NCBI RefSeq assembly: GCF_011009555.1
Contig: NZ_QXHD01000004.1
Location: forward strand, 1,516,047 to 1,580,046
DNA from: Adonisia turfae CCMR0081
GTDB lineage: Bacteria > Cyanobacteriota > Cyanobacteriia > Phormidesmidales > Phormidesmidaceae
Direction: 5' to 3'
DNA: 64,000 nucleotides
The notes beneath the pieces were generated by a model that was given only the letters and a program-made list of their open reading frames with translations, did no database searches and was not told where the DNA came from. Both the position numbers and the translations under genes were made by a program. Positions 28,334 to 37,198 of the stretch are shown in pieces (position 1 is the stretch's first letter; the number at the start of each line of letters is the position of its first letter).

Positions 28334-29441
28334 AATGATTCTCGATTTTTGTTGAGGGCGGATTACAAAAACTTCTGTTTCTAATGCGATCGCACAAAAT
28401 CGAATAAACCTATGAATCTTTATTGATAAATCTGCTTTCTTAAAATCAAATTTATCAAACTTGCACTACTGTAAGTACATTAAGAGAACTAAATGATTTA
28501 AGAAGGTTTATTCGCAGTGATGCACTAGAGCATCTACATGTAATAAAAGTCACTGCTGCGTTACTGCTGCCTTGAACGTAAGACTGACGAAGTTTGGAAG
28601 ATTATCTTCAGAACACCCTTAATCCAAGCATTTTATCCATTTACTTAGATAAATCTGTTTAGTCTAAAAGACTGATTTAGACTAAAAGACCTATGGAAAA
28701 ACTTCCTTGGTAGCGTAAACCCTGAGCCCCGTGTAAATCTTTACCAAAGATTTAGGTAGATAATACACAGAACAACACTCTATTCAATGGCTGGTAGCAA
28801 CCTCAGGAGAATTATCTGTTAGTCATGTTTAATTAACGCGATAAAACTCAGAGACCCTGAAACGAATATGGTAGACCTTCTAGCCGTTGTAGATTTGGGG
28901 TTGGGTACACGAAGATAAACCTGCCGATTCATCCTACGTTACATATTGACAAATTCCTTGCTAATAGGTGTCGTCATATGATAAAAACACATTTTCTCAG
29001 TGGGAAAGCAATCTATACTTCATAATTGCTTTATAAACACACGTTTTTATTTCATAAACACCCTTGCTTTGCAGCCAGTATAGACAAAAAAAAATGATTT
29101 GTCATTAGCGGCAGTGGTCATCTATTTAAGTTGCACAATGGATCTCTACAAATCGATTGTTCAGTTTTACGGGCATTTTTATAACTACGGCTATTGTCTT
29201 GATGAGACCTATTTACTTATATAGATAACAACAGGCAATAATGTACGGCAGATCAAGGGTTACGACGATTCTGCTGCCAGTAAATATGTGAAATTAATGG
29301 CAGCGATTTCAAAATTAAACGGATTGGTGTAGATTCACACAGAAAACTGATACACCCCTAAAGGCTTATAGCTTATGGCCTGAATACAGTGTGTTCGAAG
29401 CTTGTGTTCTAACTTCTCACATTGCAATCTGTTTGATACCT
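28334..29441. promoter_or_regulatory. 1.1-kb divergent control region
   Basis: No convincing gene lies here. It separates the minus-strand sugar genes from the plus-strand export genes. Inverted repeats are TTGATAAAT/ATTTATCAA (28423-28458) and AGTCTAAA/TTTAGACT (28661-28683). The latter overlaps a direct repeat, CTAAAAGAC (28664-28672, 28682-28690). Several A/T-rich tracts near 29000-29100 could hold promoters. A long leader for one or both operons is likely. Confidence 0.5.
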
Positions 29442-30929
29442 ATGTTTAATCGTCGCCTGTCCCAGCAAAACCTAGCCCTACTCTGTTTTGCACTCTGTGC
29501 AATGGGTATCTCTACCTCTCCAGCAAATGCTCAGCTTCAACCATTGCCAGGGTTGGATCGTAATAGAGAAGTCCCCACAAGCCGCAGTGCTGCACCCACA
29601 TCAGAGGCCATTGCACCACCATCTGAAACATCTTATACATTAGGTGCTGGTGATGTAGTTCGTGTCGATATCTTTAGAGTGCCGCAATACAGTGGCGAGA
29701 GTGAAGTCCTTGTGGATGGCACTCTTAACTTACCCCTCGTGGGGCCTATAAACGTAGCGGGTCTGACGTTAGGCGAAACCACAGAGTTGTTGTCTAGTCA
29801 GTACGGTCAGTATCTCAAGCGTCCCTTAATTACCCTCAGTCTATTAAATAGACGACCTCTACAAGTTGGTATTTCAGGTGAAATCAACAGCCCTGGCTCC
29901 TACACCCTGACTCAAACCGGGACCCAGGCCCCCAGATTAAGCCAGTTACTAGAACGGGCTGGGGGGGTGACGCAAGTTGCGGCTATTCGGGACATTCAGA
30001 TCCAGCGCCCTGGACGTAATGGAGAACAACAGACATTCACCGTTGATCTATGGGAGCTGCTAGAAACTGGTAACTCCCAGTACGATATATCATTAAGAGA
30101 TGGAGATTCTATTTTTATCCCCACAGGTACCCTCTCTCTACAAGAAGCCTCTTTTTTAGCAGATGCTAGTTTTGCCGCCAGCGTTAGTCAGCCCATTAAT
30201 GTGGCTGTGATTGGTGAGGTTTATCGTCCAGGTCCATATACACTGCAAGGAGGTCGGGCTAGCACTGGAGATGCTGGTGTTCCGGGTGCCTCTTCTAGCT
30301 CGTCAACCCCCACTACGGTGACGCGAGCGCTACAATTGGCTGGCGGCATCAAACCCAGAGCCGATATTCGCAAGGTGCAAGTTGTGCGCCCGACCCGTTC
30401 TGGTGAGACCCAGGTTATTGATGTTGATTTGTGGAAATTGCTGGAAGTAGGGGATATCTATCAAGATGTCGTGCTGCAGCCTAACGATACTATCTTTGTT
30501 CCAGTCGCAACAGCTTTGAACCCTGCTGAAGTACCGACAGTTGCAGGTTCCAGCCTATCACCTAACTCAATTCGCGTTAACGTTGTCGGGGAAGTAAGCC
30601 GATCAGGAGTCATTGAGTTACCCCCTGACACCTCTCTCAGCCAAGCGATTCTTGCAGCTGGTGGGTTTAACCGTCGTGCCAGAAAAGGTGAAGCGGAATT
30701 GATCAGACTCAACGCGGATGGCACCGTTGCCCGTGAAACGATTCCGGTGGACTTTGCTCAAGCAATTAATGACGAGAATAATCCTATCTTGCAAAATAAC
30801 GATGTCGTTATCGTTAATCCCAATGCTCTAGCTCGTGTAACCGATGATATTGGAGCTGTACTAGAGCCAGTTGGACAAGTGATTAGGAATGTCTTCTCTC
30901 CCCTAAGATTCCTGGATATACTCGATTAG
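29442..30929 (+). CDS. polysaccharide export outer-membrane protein (Wza-like)
   Basis: A 495-residue periplasmic/outer-membrane export channel subunit. The ATG at 29442 is chosen because it yields a normal signal peptide (NRRLSQQNL...TSPANAQ); the frame is open from a GTG at 29391. After the signal come a Poly_export domain (YTLGAGDVVRVDIF, about residues 55-140) and three SLBB-type repeats (around PLQVGISGEINSPGSY, INVAVIGEVYRPGPY and IRVNVVGEVSRSGVIEL). No lipobox cysteine is visible, unlike E. coli Wza. It is followed 76 bp later by the co-polymerase gene. Confidence 0.87.
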   Translation: MFNRRLSQQNLALLCFALCAMGISTSPANAQLQPLPGLDRNREVPTSRSAAPTSEAIAPPSETSYTLGAGDVVRVDIFRVPQYSGESEVLVDGTLNLPLVGPINVAGLTLGETTELLSSQYGQYLKRPLITLSLLNRRPLQVGISGEINSPGSYTLTQTGTQAPRLSQLLERAGGVTQVAAIRDIQIQRPGRNGEQQTFTVDLWELLETGNSQYDISLRDGDSIFIPTGTLSLQEASFLADASFAASVSQPINVAVIGEVYRPGPYTLQGGRASTGDAGVPGASSSSSTPTTVTRALQLAGGIKPRADIRKVQVVRPTRSGETQVIDVDLWKLLEVGDIYQDVVLQPNDTIFVPVATALNPAEVPTVAGSSLSPNSIRVNVVGEVSRSGVIELPPDTSLSQAILAAGGFNRRARKGEAELIRLNADGTVARETIPVDFAQAINDENNPILQNNDVVIVNPNALARVTDDIGAVLEPVGQVIRNVFSPLRFLDILD

Positions 30930-31005
30930 GCAGAGATAGTCAAGAACTCTGAATTTTCACTTTTAATCTTGCACAATTCACCTCTATTATAATTATCTTC
31001 TACCT

Positions 31006-33168
31006 ATGAGAGCCGATACCCTCCCCTCTTCACCCCCATGGACCCCTCAAGATCGTCTACCAACGACAGAAGATGAAGGTGGTCTAAATGTTGGCGGTCT
31101 CCTTAAAACACTACAGCGTAAGTGGTGGATCATCGCTGGCATGACAGTTGTGACCATGGGCTTGGCTGCGGTTAAAGTGATAACTACCAAACCCGTCTAT
31201 AATGGCAGTTTTGAAATTTTAGTACAGGCTCAAAGTACTGAGACCGAGGTCATCTCGAACGTTCCTGAAACAATCACAAGCCAAGAACAAGTGGCCGTTG
31301 ATGGAGACCTACTCAAGATTTTAAGAGGGCCTAAGGTCTTACAACCTGTTATTGAAGGCATTAGAGATCGATATCCTAATTTCTGTCCTCCAGCAGCCAC
31401 GCAGTCAGAACCATTGGAGCTCAGTTATGATCCTTGCTACCAGCTGGTTACTAGTCGTTTAAAGGTAAAGCAGCTCGGCAAGAATTCAGACATCATTCAG
31501 GTAACATTGCAAGATCCTGATCCACAGACTGTTCGGGTTATCTTAGACCTAGTGTCTCAAGCCTATCTTGCCTATAGCTTAGAGTCAAAACAGGCTGATA
31601 TTCGCCGAGCAATTGAGTTTGTTGAGAAAAAGCTACCTGATCTGGTCAATAAGGTAGAGTCTTTGCAAGATCAGCTGCAATCACTGCGTTTAGAGCACAA
31701 TATTATTGATCCCGATTCCCGTGGAGCTCAACTATCAGGGCAGGTAAATGCCTTCTCTAAACAACAGCTTGACCTGCAAATACAGCTGGAGCAAAATCGG
31801 GCGACCTACGATAGTCTCCGCGGCCAGCTGAGTGGGCCTCAAGAACAGGCGTCTTCCTCTGCATTAGCTCAAAACCCCAGATATCAGACGCTACTTAATC
31901 AGTTGTTGGATCTAGATACCAAAATTGCTGAGGCCTCCACACTTTATCTAGACAGTAGCCCTGATATGGAAGTGCTCAAAGAGCAACGTCAGAATTTATT
32001 AGCGCTACTGCAACAACAGGGGGAACAATCCCAGAGAGATCTGATCAGTCAGCTGCAAGAGCTAGAATCACAGGAACGGGCATTGAATCAAACATTGCAG
32101 GGGTTGAGCTCAGGTGTTGATGACCTTTCAGGAATTTCGAGAGACTATTTAGAAATTCAACGGGAGCTAGGCATTGCCACAGAAAACCTGAATCAGTTTT
32201 TAGCAAAGCAAGCGGCTTTAGAAATTGATGAGGCTCAGCGAGAAATTCCCTGGGAAATTGTCACCCCGCCAACACAACCCAGCTCCCAGGCTGTGAGCAT
32301 GGTGCAGAATTTGTTACTGGGCGGCACCCTGGGATTATTAGTGGGTTCGATCATGGCCCTCTTGATGGATAAATCATCCGGGGTTCTGTATTCAGATAAA
32401 GAAATTCAACGGGTCATACAATTGCCTATCTTAGGCAAGATCCCCACGCCTCAACTGGTTGAAAAAGATATTCTAGAACCTGTCAAAGCGTTACAGTTAT
32501 CTGTCAATAAGTCTTCTGTAGGCGATGCCCAAGCGAAAACGTCTTTAAGCAACGGGTCGGCATCTTACACTGAGGATCCATTTATGGAGGCGTTTCGCTC
32601 CCTTTACACTAACCTGAGACTCAGCAGTGTAGAGCAACCATTAACGTCGGTCGTGGTTAGCTCTGTGATGGATAATGAGGGTAAATCAATTGCTGCCATT
32701 CACTTGGCTGAAGCAGCTGCCTTGATGGGGCAACGGGTACTGCTGGTGGATACTAATCTACGTAATCCTAAGATTCACAGCTATCTTAAATTACCCCATG
32801 ATGCAGGTCTCACTGATCTGGCTTCGATTGATCCTAGTTCCATTACCAAAAATACGTTTCTCCATGAACCTATTGATGGGCTTAAGGTTCTCTGTGCCGG
32901 AACAAAAGGTCACGATGCGGGCCATATCTTAACAACTAAGCGTGTTCAAGGCCTACTTCAACAGTTGAAAACCAAATTTGACTTAGTTGTATTCGATGCA
33001 CCATCCTTGCTGGGTCAATCCGATGCATATCTGGTTGCTGAGCAAGCAGATGGCATGTTAATTGTTACGAACCCTGGTCAGATTAAGCAAAATCTAATCA
33101 ACCAGGCTCTGGATCAACTGCGGATTGCCAATATTAATGTGTTTGGTATGGCTGTCCGAGAAAACTAA
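31006..33168 (+). CDS. polysaccharide co-polymerase with BY-kinase-like domain (Wzc-like)
   Basis: A 720-residue inner-membrane protein of the PCP-2a class. It has a Wzz domain with helices near residues 40-58 and 432-452, a periplasmic coiled-coil region (about 195-400) and a cytosolic P-loop domain starting near EDPFMEAFRSLYTNL. Walker A is unusual (SSVMDNEGKSI instead of a P-G-E-G-K-S-T form). Walker A' is LLVDTNLRNP and Walker B is LVVFDAPSLL. The protein ends INVFGMAVREN, with no tyrosine-rich tail, so autophosphorylation as in Wzc is doubtful. It probably sets chain length and couples to the Wza-like channel. Confidence 0.85.
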   Translation: MRADTLPSSPPWTPQDRLPTTEDEGGLNVGGLLKTLQRKWWIIAGMTVVTMGLAAVKVITTKPVYNGSFEILVQAQSTETEVISNVPETITSQEQVAVDGDLLKILRGPKVLQPVIEGIRDRYPNFCPPAATQSEPLELSYDPCYQLVTSRLKVKQLGKNSDIIQVTLQDPDPQTVRVILDLVSQAYLAYSLESKQADIRRAIEFVEKKLPDLVNKVESLQDQLQSLRLEHNIIDPDSRGAQLSGQVNAFSKQQLDLQIQLEQNRATYDSLRGQLSGPQEQASSSALAQNPRYQTLLNQLLDLDTKIAEASTLYLDSSPDMEVLKEQRQNLLALLQQQGEQSQRDLISQLQELESQERALNQTLQGLSSGVDDLSGISRDYLEIQRELGIATENLNQFLAKQAALEIDEAQREIPWEIVTPPTQPSSQAVSMVQNLLLGGTLGLLVGSIMALLMDKSSGVLYSDKEIQRVIQLPILGKIPTPQLVEKDILEPVKALQLSVNKSSVGDAQAKTSLSNGSASYTEDPFMEAFRSLYTNLRLSSVEQPLTSVVVSSVMDNEGKSIAAIHLAEAAALMGQRVLLVDTNLRNPKIHSYLKLPHDAGLTDLASIDPSSITKNTFLHEPIDGLKVLCAGTKGHDAGHILTTKRVQGLLQQLKTKFDLVVFDAPSLLGQSDAYLVAEQADGMLIVTNPGQIKQNLINQALDQLRIANINVFGMAVREN

Positions 33169-33247
33169 ATCTTAGGAAACTAAACGATAGGCATTTTAGG
33201 TTTAGGCTTGCCTATTCTCACTTTTGTAATCAAGTCTGGTTTAATTA

Positions 33248-33291
33248 CGAGGGGTCAAGAAAGAACCCATGGGTTCTTTCTTGACCCCTCG
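33248..33291. terminator. 44-bp perfect palindrome between convergent genes
   Basis: Positions 33248-33291 are an exact palindrome centred on CCATGG (arms CGAGGGGTCAAGAAAGAACC and its complement) with no spacer. It lies between the Wzc-like gene and the convergent S4 gene. The most ordinary reading is a strong two-way terminator. The lack of a loop and of a long U run is unusual, so a protein-binding or mobile-element origin is also possible. Confidence 0.6.
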
Positions 33292-33391
33292 CAGTTTTGT
33301 GATTCAATGTAGCGTTTCTCACCCACCTTGATTGTGAGTCAGCATTGGGTGCACAGTCATTGATTTATTTTGCCATCCAGATAGCGACTGC

Positions 33392-34171
33392 CTAAACATA
33401 CCGAGTCAAGCCTATGCGGTAGCGCTGTTTTTTGGTGATCATCACATCGCCAATTTCCAGTCTACCTTTACCGCGAATAGCGACTAGATCACCGGATTTT
33501 AGCGCATGACTGGATTGGGGAATCGTTTTCCAATTGACTCGAACATCGCCCGCAGTAATCATGTCTGCCATTTTGCTGCGGGACATGCCAAATCCTGCTG
33601 ACGCTACAGCATCTAAGCGCATAGAAGCTTCGACAGTTGTGATTTCTTTTTTCTTGGGTTCACGTACTCTTAACTCACTCCAGTCAATGGGTTTTGTTTT
33701 AACGGGTACTGAGCGTACCTGGGTCAGGCTTATTTCTAAAAATTCCACCAGCTCCGGAACAACAATTAGTTGGGCACCGCGTTCACCCAAGACAATGATG
33801 TCCCCCACTTTTTCCCGCACAATGCCGGTGCCCAATAATGCGCCCAAAAAGTCCCGGTGAGTTGCTGTATCAAACAAAAAGTTACCCGCTACGCTAAGTA
33901 ATGCTAAGGGAAGCGCTTGTCCTGCTAACGGAATTTCAGTTCGTGCTATGGTCAGGCGCTGCCGTTCGGCCTGGGGGTACCCTCCGTGGGCCTGGGTATG
34001 AATATCGGTAAGACGACCAAATATGGCTTGGGCTTCGTAAAGCTCTGGTGGTGACAGAAAATCAGTTGTGACCGGCTCCCATGTACGAATAGACTGATCG
34101 GCTTGATCAATTACACGGGTTAGGGTTTCGGTGTTTTCAACACCCTTGAGTAGGTCGTCTTTGGGCAGCAT
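33392..34171 (-). CDS. photosystem II S4 domain protein (YlmH-like)
   Basis: A 259-residue RNA-binding protein of a family nearly universal in cyanobacteria and plastids and annotated as photosystem II S4 protein. The N-terminal two thirds are the YlmH-type region (GGYPQAERQRLTIARTE, LGERGAQLIVVPELVEFLE). The S4 domain covers about residues 185-245 (RLDAVASAGFGMSRSKMADM, DVRVNWKTI, KSGDLVAIRGKGR). Its exact role is not known from the sequence. It stands alone, divergent from a small possible ORF. Confidence 0.88.
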   Translation of the reverse strand: MLPKDDLLKGVENTETLTRVIDQADQSIRTWEPVTTDFLSPPELYEAQAIFGRLTDIHTQAHGGYPQAERQRLTIARTEIPLAGQALPLALLSVAGNFLFDTATHRDFLGALLGTGIVREKVGDIIVLGERGAQLIVVPELVEFLEISLTQVRSVPVKTKPIDWSELRVREPKKKEITTVEASMRLDAVASAGFGMSRSKMADMITAGDVRVNWKTIPQSSHALKSGDLVAIRGKGRLEIGDVMITKKQRYRIGLTRYV

Positions 34172-34397
34172 AGGCGTGAGCTAGCTATACAATGGCTATT
34201 TTCTTACTATATTAAGCGGTGTTTGGTTATGCTGCTTTAGTCTGGCTCTGGGAAGCCCATGACATTTTATGGGGACAATATGCTTGAAGACTGCTCTCCA
34301 TGGCTATTGAAGGTGTTTGTTTCTGCTTCGGGTTAACACTTAAATGATGGATTAAAGGTCAATCTGGCAATAGGATTAACAATCCGGAGGAGTTTGT

Positions 34398-34505
34398 ATG
34401 ACTTCTCCAACTGGCACGTGGGTCACAAGGTTTTCTTTAAAGTATGCGTCTCAATATCATGGGACATTTGCAGCTTTTAAAAACTCTCATCAGCTATACT
34501 TATAA
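34398..34505 (+). CDS. possible 35-residue small protein
   Basis: An ATG at 34398 is preceded at five bases by GGAGGAG, one of the strongest ribosome-binding sites in the window. The frame runs 35 codons (starts MTSPTGTWVTRF, ends NSHQLYL). A hairpin with 7-bp arms (CTTTTCA/TGAAAAG, 34532-34549) follows. I recognise no family. The rest of the 829-bp gap at 34172-35000 holds no other candidate. Confidence 0.35.
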   Translation: MTSPTGTWVTRFSLKYASQYHGTFAAFKNSHQLYL

Positions 34506-35000
34506 ATGGGAAAAACCTTTTATTCACAGGGCTTTTCAGGCTTGAAAAGATTTAAATCACTGTCAAATAGTCTTGAACTGTTGACATTTATGAGAATCAG
34601 TTTCTATGATGAATCACAGGTGCAGATCGCCACAACAACAAAGGGGAGATCCTAGCCGACTAGTTTATCCTCAACCTAATGCCGTTATAGAGTGATAGGT
34701 ATTAGGGCCATACAAAAGTTCCCAATTGCCTCCAGAGTTGGATATTTCATATTGTGATGACCTGAGGCAGTGGCAAGGTTGCAATTGTTGCGATCGCATA
34801 GGTGACTCATTCTACTAAGTGTGTTCAACGCTAGAGAACCCCTTGATGGTTTTGCTATGAACAACGGTGCCGTATCTACGGCAGTTAAGTTAAATCGAGT
34901 TAGTTATACTAGCTGAGATTTAAGGGCTAGGGGAAGTAGTGAATTCTCAACGGGGTACAGGTACCACTTTTCAACCTAATCCTTTAAAAAAGCAAAGAAC

Positions 35001-36140
35001 ATGCAAATCAACGCATTTGAACGGGAAGTTCTTGAACTTACCAATGAGTTTCGTGCGCAAAATGGTTTAAAGCCTCTTGTTTTTGATCAAAGCTTGAACA
35101 AAGCTGCAGATCAGCATAGCAAGGACATGGCCCAAAAAGACTTTTTTAGCCATCAGGGTCAAAATGGATCAAGCCCTGCAGATCGAGCTAAAAATGCAGG
35201 CTATGAATCTGGATTTGTTGGAGAGAATATTGCAGCGGGATATCGTTCTGCCCAAGATGTAGTTGATGGATGGATTAACAGCCCTGGCCACCGCGCCAAC
35301 CTGCTAAATTCTAACTATAACGAAATTGGCATCGGGTATTATTTCTTAGAAAATGATACGGGTAGTGTTAACTACAACAGTTATTGGACCCAGGTGTTTG
35401 GTAAGGGAACAATTGAAACATCTTCACCTAATCCACCTTCAAACCCAACTACACCCAAGCCACCCTCAAATCCCACCAACCCCAAACCACCTTCCAACTC
35501 AAATAACAACTCTGTTATTAGAGGAACTAACAAGGCTGACAAGTTGTTTGGTAGCTCGAAAAGCCAACGAATTTTTGGCAGGAGCGGCAATGACGTCATC
35601 GACGGAAAAGGGGGCAATGATACGATTTACGGTAATGCCGGAAGAGATATCCTGAAAGGCGGAGATGGCGATGACACGCTCCATGGTGGCTCTTTAAATG
35701 ACAAGCTCTATGGTGGTGCTGGCAATGATCGGCTGCTAGGCGGAACACAGTCGGATGTTCTAGTCGGTGGTGACGGTAATGACCGTTTACAAGGGACCTC
35801 CTTTAGAAAGCGTGCAACCGAGAAAGACATTATGACGGGTGGTAACGGTCGCGATACCTTTGTTTTAGGTAACAAAGCTGGCGCTTTCTACGATGATGGC
35901 AAAGCCAAAACCAGTGGGCTAAACAACTACGCCCTAATCAAGGATTTCAAAGCTGGTCAAGGAGACATCATTCAGCTGAGCAACGATCATGACTATCGTT
36001 TAGGATCTTCTCCAAAGGGTGTACCCAATGGTCAAGCTCTATTTATTGATAATGGGGCTGGCCAAAAGGATGAGCTGATTGCTGTCATTCAAGGCGCAGG
36101 CAACCTGAATCTATCGAGCTCTAGCTTCCAGTACGTTTAA
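35001..36140 (+). CDS. CAP-domain protein with RTX repeats
   Basis: A 379-residue protein. Residues 1-135 are a bacterial CAP/SCP (YkwD-like) domain with HSKDMAQKDFFSHQG and GWINSPGHRANLLNSNYNE. Residues 137-170 form a Pro/Asn-rich linker with repeated PKPPSNPT units. Residues 185-265 hold hemolysin-type calcium-binding nonapeptides (GGDGDDTLHGG, GGAGNDRLLGG, GGDGNDRLQG). There is no N-terminal signal peptide; RTX proteins of this build leave by a type I system using the C-terminus. No type I exporter gene is adjacent. The CAP domain's activity is unknown. Confidence 0.88.
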   Translation: MQINAFEREVLELTNEFRAQNGLKPLVFDQSLNKAADQHSKDMAQKDFFSHQGQNGSSPADRAKNAGYESGFVGENIAAGYRSAQDVVDGWINSPGHRANLLNSNYNEIGIGYYFLENDTGSVNYNSYWTQVFGKGTIETSSPNPPSNPTTPKPPSNPTNPKPPSNSNNNSVIRGTNKADKLFGSSKSQRIFGRSGNDVIDGKGGNDTIYGNAGRDILKGGDGDDTLHGGSLNDKLYGGAGNDRLLGGTQSDVLVGGDGNDRLQGTSFRKRATEKDIMTGGNGRDTFVLGNKAGAFYDDGKAKTSGLNNYALIKDFKAGQGDIIQLSNDHDYRLGSSPKGVPNGQALFIDNGAGQKDELIAVIQGAGNLNLSSSSFQYV

Positions 36141-36150
36141 GCTGCTGGCG

Positions 36151-36182
36151 AAAGCCTGATACCGTTTAACATCAGGCTTTCT
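36151..36182 (+). terminator. terminator of the CAP-RTX gene
   Basis: A perfect 10-bp inverted repeat (AAAGCCTGAT, 10-nt loop, ATCAGGCTTT) starts 11 bases after the stop codon and ends in a short T run. Confidence 0.8.
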
Positions 36183-36240
36183 AAAATCACTTGAAACAGC
36201 TGACGAAACAGGGTGTTGAGTGCCTTTGAGGTGAAGCAAG

Positions 36241-36282
36241 AAAAAACAGCATGGAACCTTTTATAGGTGCATGCTGTTTTCT
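36241..36282 (-). terminator. terminator of the LuxR-type gene
   Basis: An 11-bp perfect inverted repeat (AAAACAGCATG 36243-36253, CATGCTGTTTT 36270-36280), read on the minus strand, ends in a run of six T. It lies 31 bases past the stop of the regulator. Confidence 0.75.
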
Positions 36283-36312
36283 TCCTGTTTAAATCTACTG
36301 AGTTGACTGTGC

Positions 36313-37014
36313 CTACCAAGTAGACTGTTCTTTCTTTGAATAAATGTTCTTCAAGTGTTTCTTGACAGTATTTTCAGAAATAAATAGTGCGCTGGCAATT
36401 TCCTTGTAACTTTTACCCATCCGTTTTAGACACCATACATCGGTCTCACGAGTGGTGAGACCATAGCGCTGGGCCTCTTGATTGGCAATCACAGTGAGAG
36501 AATGTTGGCGGTCTTCTAATGTGATTAGGAAACAATTACTAGGCTGATAGCCAGTATTCTCCCAATCAAACCATTGGGCTCGCAAATGGATACTGCCATG
36601 CTCAGTGACAAGCTCATCCTCTAAAACAATGGTGTAATGTGTGGGAAAGAGATCTGAGACTTCATTTTGGTTTTCCATAAGACTTTGGCATGATTGCCAG
36701 AGAATATCAGGAATATTGCTGGACGATGGGCACGACATCTTCTTAAGTAGTGATTGAGCACGTTTGTTCTTGAGAAGAATAGTTCCATTTTGAGAAACAA
36801 TCACAAGGCCAAATGTGGAATTTTCAATGGCAGCTATTAATAGAGCTGCTCGCATGTTAAAAGAGTCATTAGAATCATCGATTACTGCAACTGGAGAAGG
36901 AGCCATTGAGGGAACGAGTTGAGTCTGAGAAGCCATAACTAACGAGAAGTAATTGGCGGATGAAAATCTGAACTTCGTTGACTGTGCTAGTGGCGTCTGT
37001 GAGATTCGTATCAA
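36313..37014 (-). CDS. LuxR-family regulator with PAS-like sensor
   Basis: A 233-residue regulator. The N-terminal half (residues about 55-165) looks like a PAS fold (IENSTFGLVIVSQNGTILL...KRAQSLLKKM). The C-terminus is a LuxR helix-turn-helix (LTTRETDVWCLKRMGKSYKE, ALFISENTVKKHLKNIY). The protein stops soon after the recognition helix (SKKEQSTW), slightly short of the usual end. Starts at residue 27 (MASQTQ) or upstream are possible. It has its own terminator. Targets are unknown; the divergent ureE gene starts 185 bp away. Confidence 0.8.
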   Translation of the reverse strand: MIRISQTPLAQSTKFRFSSANYFSLVMASQTQLVPSMAPSPVAVIDDSNDSFNMRAALLIAAIENSTFGLVIVSQNGTILLKNKRAQSLLKKMSCPSSSNIPDILWQSCQSLMENQNEVSDLFPTHYTIVLEDELVTEHGSIHLRAQWFDWENTGYQPSNCFLITLEDRQHSLTVIANQEAQRYGLTTRETDVWCLKRMGKSYKEIASALFISENTVKKHLKNIYSKKEQSTW

Positions 37015-37198
37015 ATGCTGAATTAAACTAGTAGAAAATACGGATGCCGCTGTTGGTATTTACCTCATTTCCGAATTTGGAAAATCCGCATGAATTTGTG
37101 ACAGTTTGGCGGGCGGCATAAATCAGTGCGCGTGTTTTGATTAGGGGATAGGGTGAGCATGTGGCATGCTGTAAAAGCAATGCGTAGATAGAATCTCG

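Noticed and set aside
28868-28918. Short frame in the divergent control region (MVDLLAVVDL...)
   Set aside because: Sixteen codons, no ribosome-binding site and no conservation evidence available.
36137-36319. Minus-strand frame of 60 codons between the CAP-RTX and LuxR genes
   Set aside because: It runs through two terminator hairpins and has no family pattern.
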